From positions 482,088 through 536,509 of the forward strand of contig JADGDS010000002.1 in assembly GCA_016744775.1 (NCBI GenBank): a stretch of 54,422 nucleotides of DNA, given 5' to 3'. Source of the stretch: Candidatus Marithrix sp. (GTDB lineage Bacteria > Pseudomonadota > Gammaproteobacteria > Beggiatoales > Beggiatoaceae). This document shows, in pieces, positions 18,148 to 25,566 of this stretch (position 1 is the first letter of the stretch; each line of letters begins with the position of its first letter). Under the pieces are notes generated by a model. The model was not told where the DNA came from and did not search any database. It was given only the letters and a program-made list of their open reading frames with translations. The translations under genes were made by a program, and so were the position numbers.

Positions 18148-18483
18148 CTATTCAAAAACCACATTCAAAGCTCTTTTGCATTGCTCTAAAATATCATCCT
18201 CTATCACACCTATTTTTTCAGATAATCGCTGATGAGAAACAGATCTAACTTGAAATAAATCTATAACAGAGGTTTTTTCAAGACCATTCTCTGGAGTAGG
18301 TTCGACAACTATCATCCACGGTACAAGCTTATAATGCTCTTTTAAGTCTGTTAATGGTGCTATGACTTTTAATGGTAATTTTCCCACTTTGTTACTGTTT
18401 AAGATAACACATGGTCTAGTCTTTTTTATTTCTGCACCAATAGTTGGATCAAGATTAATACGCCATATCGCTCCCTGTATCAT
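18148..18483 (-). CDS. MazF/PemK-family endoribonuclease toxin
   Basis: 111 residues. Opens MIQGAIWRINLDPTIGAEIKK, then TRPCVILNSNKVG and VIAPLTDL, the MazF barrel pattern with the conserved Arg of RPxxV and the Thr of PLT that form the RNA-cleaving site; also TSVIDLFQVRSVSHQRL as in MazF-like toxins. Its ATG overlaps the stop of the antitoxin gene (ATGA at 18480-18483), so antitoxin is made first. Probably a sequence-specific mRNA interferase held inactive by the upstream antitoxin. Confidence 0.9.
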   Translation of the reverse strand: MIQGAIWRINLDPTIGAEIKKTRPCVILNSNKVGKLPLKVIAPLTDLKEHYKLVPWMIVVEPTPENGLEKTSVIDLFQVRSVSHQRLSEKIGVIEDDILEQCKRALNVVFE

Positions 18484-18728
18484 TGAAAATCCTCAGCATC
18501 CAAAACAGTGAGATAAGTTAGCTCTTCATTATTTTCATACTCTTTTGCCATTATTTTAACAGCTTTCTGTAATTTTTTCTCTTCTTGCAGTTGAATAAAA
18601 TATTCAATTGCTTGTTTTATAATATCTGACTTAGTGCTGTGCAATTCACCTTTTAAATTATCCAACGCCAGATTCATACTGTGAGGAAGAGAAACAGTAA
18701 TACGATCATAACTATTTTGTAAATTCAT
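18480..18728 (-). CDS. Ribbon-helix-helix antitoxin of a MazF-like toxin
   Basis: 82 residues. Residues about 8-45 (DRITVSLPHSMNLALDNLKGELHSTKSDIIKQAIEYF, split by a turn) form a CopG/MetJ-type ribbon-helix-helix DNA-binding unit. The acidic C-terminal tail (KEYENNEELTYLTVLDAEDF) is the likely toxin-binding part. Start at 18728, with AGGAGA just upstream. The operator at 18756-18785 suggests autoregulation. The 5' part of this gene is duplicated at 16765-17048. Confidence 0.88.
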   Translation of the reverse strand: MNLQNSYDRITVSLPHSMNLALDNLKGELHSTKSDIIKQAIEYFIQLQEEKKLQKAVKIMAKEYENNEELTYLTVLDAEDFQ

Positions 18729-18845
18729 AGTGTATCTCCTATATGTTTAAATTCGACATCAATATGATACATCAAAATATGATGTTTGTAAACATACAGA
18801 GTCTCAAGACCTGACAGGTTTTTAAAACCTGTCAGGTCTAAAACC
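18562..18845. repeat. 284-bp direct repeat, right copy
   Basis: Parental copy of the repeat at 16765-17048, judged from the fact that it contains an intact antitoxin gene on one side. It includes a CCTGACAGG-family palindrome near 18807-18839, so the dispersed palindrome was present before the duplication. Confidence 0.9.
18756..18785 (-). promoter_or_regulatory. Probable antitoxin operator
   Basis: Three hexamers, ACATCA (18756-18761), ACATCA (18769-18774) and TGATGT (18780-18785), spaced about one helical turn apart, directly upstream of the antitoxin start. Paired short motifs one turn apart are typical sites for ribbon-helix-helix repressors. Confidence 0.5.
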
Positions 18846-18931
18846 CGCGTTGAAAGTTGATAATGTACTAGCTTGATAAATAACTTATTGCTTATTAAAA
18901 AATAGTACAATGAATTTACCAGCACTATCCC

Positions 18932-21900
18932 TCAAATTCTTGCAAAATACCAAAGTAAAGCCCATTCATGTGCATCTAATAATGTACTATTGAGCATTCC
19001 TGTATTGAAATCAGTTAATACACCTGTTTTTTTGTCATCTGCTAGAGCATAACTACGAATAATAGCCAGTTCATCTTGATCATTAGCCTCAAAGCTTACT
19101 TCAATTGGTATAGCATTTTGATTTGGAAGATGAAATAGGTGAATTCCTATTTCATTAGCTAATAAGCTTTTTAATCCCGGACCTTTTATATGCAATTGCC
19201 TATCTATGCGCGTAGTTTCTATTCCAAGATACATCAATGTTTTTTCATAAGCATTTAAAAGATAATTTAGTTCTTTGTCGCCGCTTCCATATACTCTTGA
19301 TTGTAAAACTAATATGATTTTTTGCTGATTATTTAATTCTTGGCAGAAAAATTCAGCAAATTTAATTTTCATTAGTAAATTTACCCAATTACTATTTAAT
19401 TCTTGAATTAGTTTTGGAGCAATTACATAAATTTCTTCTAAATAATCAAAAATATCTTGGTGAGCATATAAATCAGCAGCATTTATAACTTGAGAATTGG
19501 TCCAATTATATTTAATTACAGTAAAACGGATTTCTGTAAAATCACGCGCTGTTTCCATATTCCATAATAATTCATCTAATTGTTCTTTTAACTCAAATAG
19601 CGATTCTTGCAGGCTTAAAATAAAACGCATTTCTTCACTAGAACTACTCAAATCTATATCGTTTTCGGTTCTTAAAACATATAATTGTTCTCTTAAATCA
19701 ATAACTAAACTTAGTTTTTCAGTGATAATATCTATTGATGGTATTTCTGGAACTGTAAGCTGTTTCTTGTTTGAACTAGCAATTAATGCAGTTATTTTAG
19801 GTTCTAAACGTTCATCTTTCCAATCTATATCTAAAATAATTGGCTGTGTAGCCTGTAATTTTACTAATTGTTTAGCCGCTAAAGCAGTTAAATCGCGTTC
19901 TATTCCGCGTTTTAATGCACGCCCACCCAATAAAGAATCAAATCCACGTCGTGTTACTTGCCTTAATGCTGATTCTGAAATATTCAGTATTGTTGTTCGT
20001 CTGACAAAACCATCTCTTTGTAATAACTCATTAAGTTGTATCTTAGTTATCGCAATTGCATCCTTAAAAATCAGAGATTTAAAGGCAACTAAACTATCTA
20101 TACGATTTAATAATTCTGGGCGAAAGAAGTCTTCAACAGCGGCACGATAATTACTATTTTCTTCTGCTCTTTTATCTATAAATCCAAGATTACGACTAGC
20201 TTGTGCAGCTCCCAAGTTAGAAGTTAAAATAATAATTGTATTAGTAAAATCAGTAGTACGCCCTAAAGCGTCAGTCAACCGCCCCTCCCCTAAAACTTGC
20301 AATAATAAATCATGAATTTTAGGATGAGCTTTCTCAATTTCATCTAACAATAAAACACAAAACGGTTGATGACGTATTTGACTAGTTAATAAACCTTCAG
20401 GTTTGCGCCAATCTCCAATTAAACGCCCAACATCAGCCTCAGTAACAAACTCATTCATATCAAAACGAATAAGTTGCGATTCATCAGTAAATAAATAATT
20501 AGTTAATACTTTTGCCGCTTGAGTTTTCCCTACTCCTGTTGGACCTATAAATAACAAGGTAGCCATAGGTTTTTTAGGATCTTGAAGCCCTGCTTTGATT
20601 GTTTGTACCACATTTACTAAACAATCAACCGCTTCTATTTGCCCAATTAATTGAGCGGCAAGATTTTGTTGTACTTTTTCTGAAATTAATGTATGTTGAC
20701 TATTTAAAAACTCTCTATTTATATTACTAATATCATTTACAGCCGCTTCAACTTCTGCAATTCCTACTTTATTATGACGAATTGCTAAACTTTCCATAAA
20801 ATTGACAATATTGCCCGGCTTAGCACTAGTTGTTAATAAAGAATCTGTTAAAGCAAAAATACGCTCAATAGATTCATTATCAATTTTACAATTATGTAAT
20901 TGTTCTAAACGAGATCGTTCTAATAGCGCGACTGAAGCAGTATCAGTAATATTGAATTCATTCAGACGGAAAACTTGACATAAATCAGCAAATCTACGAT
21001 CTGTTTCCATCACAATATTCCATTCTTCCTGACTAGCTTCAGCAATAAAAGTAAGAGCTTGTCTTTCTAAATAAGGTTTGAGTACATCGCTAAGAGTTAA
21101 TGAATTTTGGGCAGATTTACCAATCCTAAATAAAGCCACAATATTATCAATAAATAAACGCGGGCGTTTTTCAGGTGATGGTTTAATTAAATATTCTAAA
21201 ATTGATTCAAAGCGGCGTTGCCACATACCAACAATACTCATACCTGCAATGATACGATTTGGATCAAGATGCCAAATTGTAGTAGTTTTTGACTGATTTT
21301 TTTGTAGATAACGATAAAAACATTCATGTAATAAACTAGTTCGCCCACAACCCGGCGAACCAATAATTACTACAGCCGTCATTTTTTCACCAAAAACTAA
21401 ATTACTAAGTGTTTCTACTTCTACATCACGTAATAAGGCAGTTTGTAATTTATTAGGATATTTATCCAATAAATTGCTACCAACTCGCGTAATTTCACTT
21501 GCTCCAGAAAACTTCTGTTGTTGATTACTTAAAGAAGCAAACCAATTCATAAAAGTATTTTCAAAAGGAAATTTAGCGCGTTTAACATTTATTGAAACAT
21601 TTAATGCAGTAACAAATTCCCCACCTATTGCATAATAATCCTTAGAAGAAAAATTCTCTAGTTTACGTTCTAATTGCATTTGCTCACGAACAATATTTGT
21701 AACTTGCTCAAAAAAATCATCATGATCATTAATAATTGCAAATTTATTAAAGGCAGGAAAAAAAACGAATTGATGCTGTTTCAGAAAAAAACGAATGACG
21801 ATAAATTTCCCAAAAATCATATGTTGCCCAAGAGAAAAATACAGTTTTTGAAATTCTAACTTGAGTTTAGGATTAAATGTCATCCATAATAAATCATCAA

Positions 21901-22081
21901 TTGTCTCACGCTCTGTCTGAAAAGAACGAAAATAGCGGCGTACTTGTTTAACAAGTAAATCCATTGCATCACGAAAACGTCTAGCATTAGATACTGGATG
22001 ATCTAAAAATAATGGTTTTAAATGATAACTATCTTTTGAAGGAGTTACAAGAACAGGAATTTCTAAATTTACTTTCGGCAC
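18932..22081 (-). CDS. ClpB-like double AAA+ ATPase with degenerate first site and novel ends
   Basis: 1049 residues. Order: a novel N-terminal part (1-200, no Clp N-domain repeats); AAA1 about 205-460 with Walker A GSPGCGRTS (Lys replaced by Arg, 241-248) and Walker B RLFIDNI (second acidic replaced by Asn, near 312); AAA2 about 475-765 with intact Walker A GPTGVGKT (513-520), Walker B LLLDEIEKAHP (577-587), GRLTDALGRTTDF and FRPELLNRID with the arginine-finger region, plus a Clp small domain GGRALKRGIERDL. The usual ClpB pore GYVG is replaced by GDWRKPEG, and no ClpP-binding loop insertion is obvious. The 280-residue C-terminal extension is unlike Clp proteins. GTG start three nt after the previous gene. 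Probably a specialised disaggregase or remodelling motor. Confidence 0.8.
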   Translation of the reverse strand: MPKVNLEIPVLVTPSKDSYHLKPLFLDHPVSNARRFRDAMDLLVKQVRRYFRSFQTERETIDDLLWMTFNPKLKLEFQKLYFSLGQHMIFGKFIVIRFFLKQHQFVFFPAFNKFAIINDHDDFFEQVTNIVREQMQLERKLENFSSKDYYAIGGEFVTALNVSINVKRAKFPFENTFMNWFASLSNQQQKFSGASEITRVGSNLLDKYPNKLQTALLRDVEVETLSNLVFGEKMTAVVIIGSPGCGRTSLLHECFYRYLQKNQSKTTTIWHLDPNRIIAGMSIVGMWQRRFESILEYLIKPSPEKRPRLFIDNIVALFRIGKSAQNSLTLSDVLKPYLERQALTFIAEASQEEWNIVMETDRRFADLCQVFRLNEFNITDTASVALLERSRLEQLHNCKIDNESIERIFALTDSLLTTSAKPGNIVNFMESLAIRHNKVGIAEVEAAVNDISNINREFLNSQHTLISEKVQQNLAAQLIGQIEAVDCLVNVVQTIKAGLQDPKKPMATLLFIGPTGVGKTQAAKVLTNYLFTDESQLIRFDMNEFVTEADVGRLIGDWRKPEGLLTSQIRHQPFCVLLLDEIEKAHPKIHDLLLQVLGEGRLTDALGRTTDFTNTIIILTSNLGAAQASRNLGFIDKRAEENSNYRAAVEDFFRPELLNRIDSLVAFKSLIFKDAIAITKIQLNELLQRDGFVRRTTILNISESALRQVTRRGFDSLLGGRALKRGIERDLTALAAKQLVKLQATQPIILDIDWKDERLEPKITALIASSNKKQLTVPEIPSIDIITEKLSLVIDLREQLYVLRTENDIDLSSSSEEMRFILSLQESLFELKEQLDELLWNMETARDFTEIRFTVIKYNWTNSQVINAADLYAHQDIFDYLEEIYVIAPKLIQELNSNWVNLLMKIKFAEFFCQELNNQQKIILVLQSRVYGSGDKELNYLLNAYEKTLMYLGIETTRIDRQLHIKGPGLKSLLANEIGIHLFHLPNQNAIPIEVSFEANDQDELAIIRSYALADDKKTGVLTDFNTGMLNSTLLDAHEWALLWYFARI

Positions 22082-22084
22082 TGC

Positions 22085-22534
22085 TTATTGATTAGCTAAT
22101 GTAGTTTTTTTCATAGATAAGTTAGAACGTTGAACAATAAAACCATCTTTTATAGGGCTGGTTCCTTCTTTCACATAAAGTGCATAAAAAATATAATCTC
22201 CACCAAATCCGGGAGGAACTTCAAACTCTAATAATTTCAAATTAGCATCTGAACTTTGTAAAGAAGTTTTAAATGCTTGAGGTTTCAAACTAAATGGAAC
22301 TAATAATAAAGGAGTTCTAAAAATGATTTTTTTATTAGGCATTTGAATCCATAACCATAAATCAACTTTATCAAAACGATTGGTTTTAGTATTTTCTATT
22401 AAATCTATTGAAATAACTTCTCCAGCCTTATAAAAAGTTTTTAAACCTTCAATTTTTATTGAAGTTATATCAGAAGCAAATAATTGTGGCGTAAACAAAA
22501 AGAATAAAATTATTATTCTACAAACAATTTTCAT
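22085..22534 (-). CDS. Secreted beta-sandwich-like protein, partner of the AAA+ gene
   Basis: 149 residues with a clear signal peptide (KIVCRIIILFFLFTPQLFA, cleavage before SDITS). The mature part looks all-beta: KAGEVISIDLIE, KVDLWLWIQMPNKKIIFRTP, LLEFEVPPGFGGDYIFYALYV, ending DGFIVQRSNLSM. Similar segments occur as terminal modules in large secreted proteins, by my impression; I cannot name a characterised family. It is separated from the AAA+ gene by three nt, so cotranscribed, although one product is exported and the other cytoplasmic. Start at 22534 chosen from the signal peptide and AAGGTT upstream. Confidence 0.65.
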   Translation of the reverse strand: MKIVCRIIILFFLFTPQLFASDITSIKIEGLKTFYKAGEVISIDLIENTKTNRFDKVDLWLWIQMPNKKIIFRTPLLLVPFSLKPQAFKTSLQSSDANLKLLEFEVPPGFGGDYIFYALYVKEGTSPIKDGFIVQRSNLSMKKTTLANQ

Positions 22535-22621
22535 ATTTTGAACCTTAAAAGTTATATATATAATGAAGTATAGCAAATGATTTGCCGTTATGCTTATAAC
22601 TATCAATAATAAGAGTATATT

Positions 22622-23482
22622 ATGACATTACACACTTTAATGACAAATTATCAACAAAGAGTTGATACAAAATTAGATTTATATTTACCATCGACTAAAA
22701 TTCATCCTCATCGTTTACATGAAGCGATGCGTTATTCAATATTTAATGGCGGCAAAAGAATACGCCCATTATTAGTTTATTTAACTGGCAAAGCATTAAA
22801 TGTTGAAGAAACAAGTTTAGATGCCCCGAGTTGTGCGGTTGAATTAATTCATGCTTATTCATTAGTACATGATGACTTACCCGCAATGGATGATGATGAT
22901 TTACGTCGTGGCAAACCAAGCTGTCATAAGGCTTTTGATGAGGCAACTGCGATTTTAGCAGGCGATGCTTTACAAAGTTTAGCTTTTGATGTGCTAAGTC
23001 ATAATTCAAAAATGATTAAAACACTAGCAGTTGCTATTGGATCACGCGGTATGGTAGGAGGGCAAGCTATTGATATAGCTGCGATTGGGCAATCTTTAAA
23101 TATCGCTGAATTAGAAAATATGCACATCCATAAAACCGGTGCTTTAATTCGTGCAAGCGTAAAAATGGGTGCATTAGCTTCTCAAACAATTGATGAAAAT
23201 TTATTAAATAAATTAGATCATTATGCCAAATGTATTGGTTTAGCCTTTCAAATTAAGGATGATATTTTAGATATAGAAGCCAATACAGAAACACTGGGAA
23301 AAACACAAGGTTCTGATTTTGCTAATGATAAAGTAACTTATCCATCTTTACTAGGATTAAATGGTGCAAAACAAATGGCAACAGAATTAATTGAAGACGC
23401 TATAAATAGCCTTAATGAATTGGATCATAAAGCTGATCCATTGCGATGGATGGCGAATTATATTTTAAATCGTAATTATTGA
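22622..23482 (+). CDS. ispA: Farnesyl diphosphate synthase
   Basis: Polyprenyl synthase making FPP from IPP and DMAPP/GPP. 286 residues, near the 299 of E. coli IspA. Contains the first aspartate-rich motif DDLPAMDDDDLRRG with the two-residue insertion typical of bacterial FPP synthases, GGKRIRPLLVYLTGK for IPP binding, GGQAIDI, KTGALI and the second aspartate-rich motif FQIKDDILD. It is usually found with xseB and dxs; here neither adjoins it, and the next gene begins before or just after its stop. Confidence 0.95.
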   Translation: MTLHTLMTNYQQRVDTKLDLYLPSTKIHPHRLHEAMRYSIFNGGKRIRPLLVYLTGKALNVEETSLDAPSCAVELIHAYSLVHDDLPAMDDDDLRRGKPSCHKAFDEATAILAGDALQSLAFDVLSHNSKMIKTLAVAIGSRGMVGGQAIDIAAIGQSLNIAELENMHIHKTGALIRASVKMGALASQTIDENLLNKLDHYAKCIGLAFQIKDDILDIEANTETLGKTQGSDFANDKVTYPSLLGLNGAKQMATELIEDAINSLNELDHKADPLRWMANYILNRNY

Positions 23483-23490
23483 AATCAACT

Positions 23491-24630
23491 ATGCTGACTT
23501 ATTTTGAAATTGAAAATTTTCGTTCATTTGAATCTGGTGAAGATTCTGGGCTTGATTTTTGTGGTGAAAAAAGAAATTTTCCTTCTACAAATGTAGCTAT
23601 TATTTTTGGAAATAATGCTTCTGGCAAAACTAATCTGGTTAAAGCAATTGAATTTTTTCGGGATATTTTCAGTTTATATCAAGGCGGTTCAGTGCCTCAT
23701 CATTTATTTTTTGCCCATCAGAGCAATAAAGATAAGCATATCCATATAAAATGTGAAATTATCATTGATGGCAATAGTTTTTGGTATGAGAACAAGCTAC
23801 AAATAAAAGAAGATATTCTGGAATCAGTTAATGAATCTTTAACAATAATAGCTTATAAAACTAACTCTGAAAAGCGATTATTTGAATATGAAAGTTGTTC
23901 TCAAGAAGCTTTACATTTATCAAGTTATTTAGTCAAAGCAAAGTCACCTAAACCAGAAAATCGGCACTATATCACACAATTTTTAAATTATGTGAAAAAC
24001 ATCAATATTGTTTCCAGACATCTTGAAAGCTATTTGAACCAAGTGGCTAACCACCTAATGCAAGATGCCGCTTTAAAACAATCTTTGCTAAGTATGATCA
24101 GTAATTTTGATTTGCATATTTCTCATATTGATGAACAGCGACATGATTTTTTAGAAGGGCAAGTGCTTATGCAGTTTCATCATCAAGATTTAGGCAATAT
24201 GTTGCCACCGGAATGTGAATCTCATGGCACCTTGGGGCTTTATGTATTACTGTATTTTATTTTGCTGACGCTTCGAGATAATAGATTATTGTTAGTGGAT
24301 GAAATAGAAACTGCCATTCATCCCGATATTGTTGAAGTAATGATTCGTATCATTAAAAGAAATCGGCTGCAAAAAAAACATGCTTATCCTCAATTTATTT
24401 TTACCAGCCATCAAACTGAATTGATGAAATTACTAGGTAGTAAACGTGCTATTTTTTTGGCTGAAAAAAATCAGCGAGGTGCAACAAAAATCAGCAATGC
24501 TGAGGATTTTGTTAATATTGGCGGTGTTAGAGATGCTTATAAACAGTACAAGTTAGGTCGTCTGGGTGCTGTACCTTTGTTAAGTGAAGAATTAGAAAAA
24601 TTGGCTCTTCAATTACGCAAGGGGCTATAG
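23491..24630 (+). CDS. RloA-like AAA (ABC/SMC-type) ATPase
   Basis: 379 residues from the ATG at 23491 (a TTG at 23479 overlapping the ispA stop is possible). N terminus FEIENFRSF as in OLD/RloA/RecF-like ATPases, Walker A GNNASGKTNLVKAIEFF, a signature-like region ESHGTLGLYVLLYF, Walker B LLLVDEIETAIHP and an H-loop FIFTSHQTELMKL. These are the marks of AAA15/AAA21 ATPases. It is followed after three nt by a RloB/TOPRIM-like gene. Such pairs (RloAB, PARIS AriAB) act in phage defence, sensing invaders through the ATPase and releasing a nuclease-type partner. Confidence 0.85.
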   Translation: MLTYFEIENFRSFESGEDSGLDFCGEKRNFPSTNVAIIFGNNASGKTNLVKAIEFFRDIFSLYQGGSVPHHLFFAHQSNKDKHIHIKCEIIIDGNSFWYENKLQIKEDILESVNESLTIIAYKTNSEKRLFEYESCSQEALHLSSYLVKAKSPKPENRHYITQFLNYVKNINIVSRHLESYLNQVANHLMQDAALKQSLLSMISNFDLHISHIDEQRHDFLEGQVLMQFHHQDLGNMLPPECESHGTLGLYVLLYFILLTLRDNRLLLVDEIETAIHPDIVEVMIRIIKRNRLQKKHAYPQFIFTSHQTELMKLLGSKRAIFLAEKNQRGATKISNAEDFVNIGGVRDAYKQYKLGRLGAVPLLSEELEKLALQLRKGL

Positions 24631-24633
24631 GGA

Positions 24634-25227
24634 ATGGCAAGAAAGAAAAGAAAGTCAAAACAGCTTCAGCCACAAAGGTATTTTATGATTTATGTATCTG
24701 GTGCTTATGAAGAGGTTTATATGAAGTGGCTACATTCTCTATTGCATGAACAATGTCAGGTGAATTTGTTTGTACGCTGTTATGAGGATGGAGAAGATTT
24801 TGGTGGTGGATTAGAAATGTTAGATAAAGATTTAAAGTCACAACGTGTTACCAAAAACTTAGAGCGAGCTGAAGCAATTTTAATTCAAGGTGATATGGAT
24901 GTTGAAACGATAGTCAAGCGATTTTATCAATTTGAACATAAAGCTAAAATGTACCGACGCACGGTTTATTTAGTACCGAGTATTCGTGCTTTTGAATCTT
25001 GGCTTAAAGCACATTTTACCTCAATAAACAATCAAAAGGAGATTGTCAGTAAAACTGATATTGATCAATGGATTTCCGGTTATAGTCAGTCAGTTGAAAA
25101 GGCACAACAATATTTTAAAAATAAGACAGATTTGAAACAAATTATGAAAGCGGCGCATCCGAACACTGGCAATCATTCGTTTCGTGAATTTCTTGAAAAA
25201 CTAGGCGTGTTAGATTGCTTTAGATGA
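24634..25227 (+). CDS. RloB-like protein (TOPRIM-type nuclease-related)
   Basis: 197 residues, basic N terminus (MARKKRKSKQ). Residues about 18-30 (MIYVSGAYEEVYMKWL) align by pattern with the acidic first TOPRIM-like motif of RloB, which normally reads EGExTEx-YF; here the first Glu is Ser-Gly-Ala but two Glu follow. ILIQGDMDV gives the D-x-D element, and SIRAFESWLKAHF fits the RloB signature FExWLLLHF. Together with the coupled ATPase this supports a RloAB-like defence pair. AAGGGG about nine nt upstream of the ATG. Confidence 0.72.
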   Translation: MARKKRKSKQLQPQRYFMIYVSGAYEEVYMKWLHSLLHEQCQVNLFVRCYEDGEDFGGGLEMLDKDLKSQRVTKNLERAEAILIQGDMDVETIVKRFYQFEHKAKMYRRTVYLVPSIRAFESWLKAHFTSINNQKEIVSKTDIDQWISGYSQSVEKAQQYFKNKTDLKQIMKAAHPNTGNHSFREFLEKLGVLDCFR

Positions 25228-25249
25228 ATGACTCATAGATTTAATTAAT

Positions 25250-25456
25250 TTTTATTCCTAGCGGAGAATTGATTGATTTAGTAAATAAAAAAAACCAATA
25301 TCGCCTAGGGATAAATCCCTAGGCTCAAAGCTAAAGTCTGCTAAAGCAGACTAACATAGCAATAGAGCCAAGTGGAACAGTCACCTTAAGGTGACTTGAG
25401 CTTTGAGCCTTGGAAACGAAGTAATGGAGCGCAGCGGAATAATTTATTCCTAGGCG
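25250..25456. repeat. Highly structured multi-hairpin repeat
   Basis: Within the gene-free gap 25228-25566: TTTATTCCTAGCGG (from about 25250) and TTTATTCCTAGGCGG (about 25443-25456) form near-direct repeats at the edges; GCCTAGGGA/TCCCTAGGC (25303-25324) is a hairpin; GGCTCAAAGCT (25322-25332) pairs with AGCTTTGAGCC (25399-25409) and encloses two more hairpins, AGTCTGC/GCAGACT (25335-25352) and GTCACC/GGTGAC (25380-25395). The result is a cloverleaf-like fold. Possibly a dispersed structured element or a non-coding RNA; no gene seen. Confidence 0.65.
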
Positions 25457-25566
25457 GTGTTTTTTTTATTAGAAAAGCTTGAAGCGTAACATCAGTTAAG
25501 TAAACATTTTCAAGGTTGTTATGACTCAAAAATGAATAATTAAATTATTTTTTGTCCTAAGTTTTT

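Noticed and set aside
19497..20150. 217-codon plus-strand open frame
   Set aside because: Lies wholly antisense inside the ClpB-like gene, with Ser/Lys-rich composition typical of a reverse-frame shadow.
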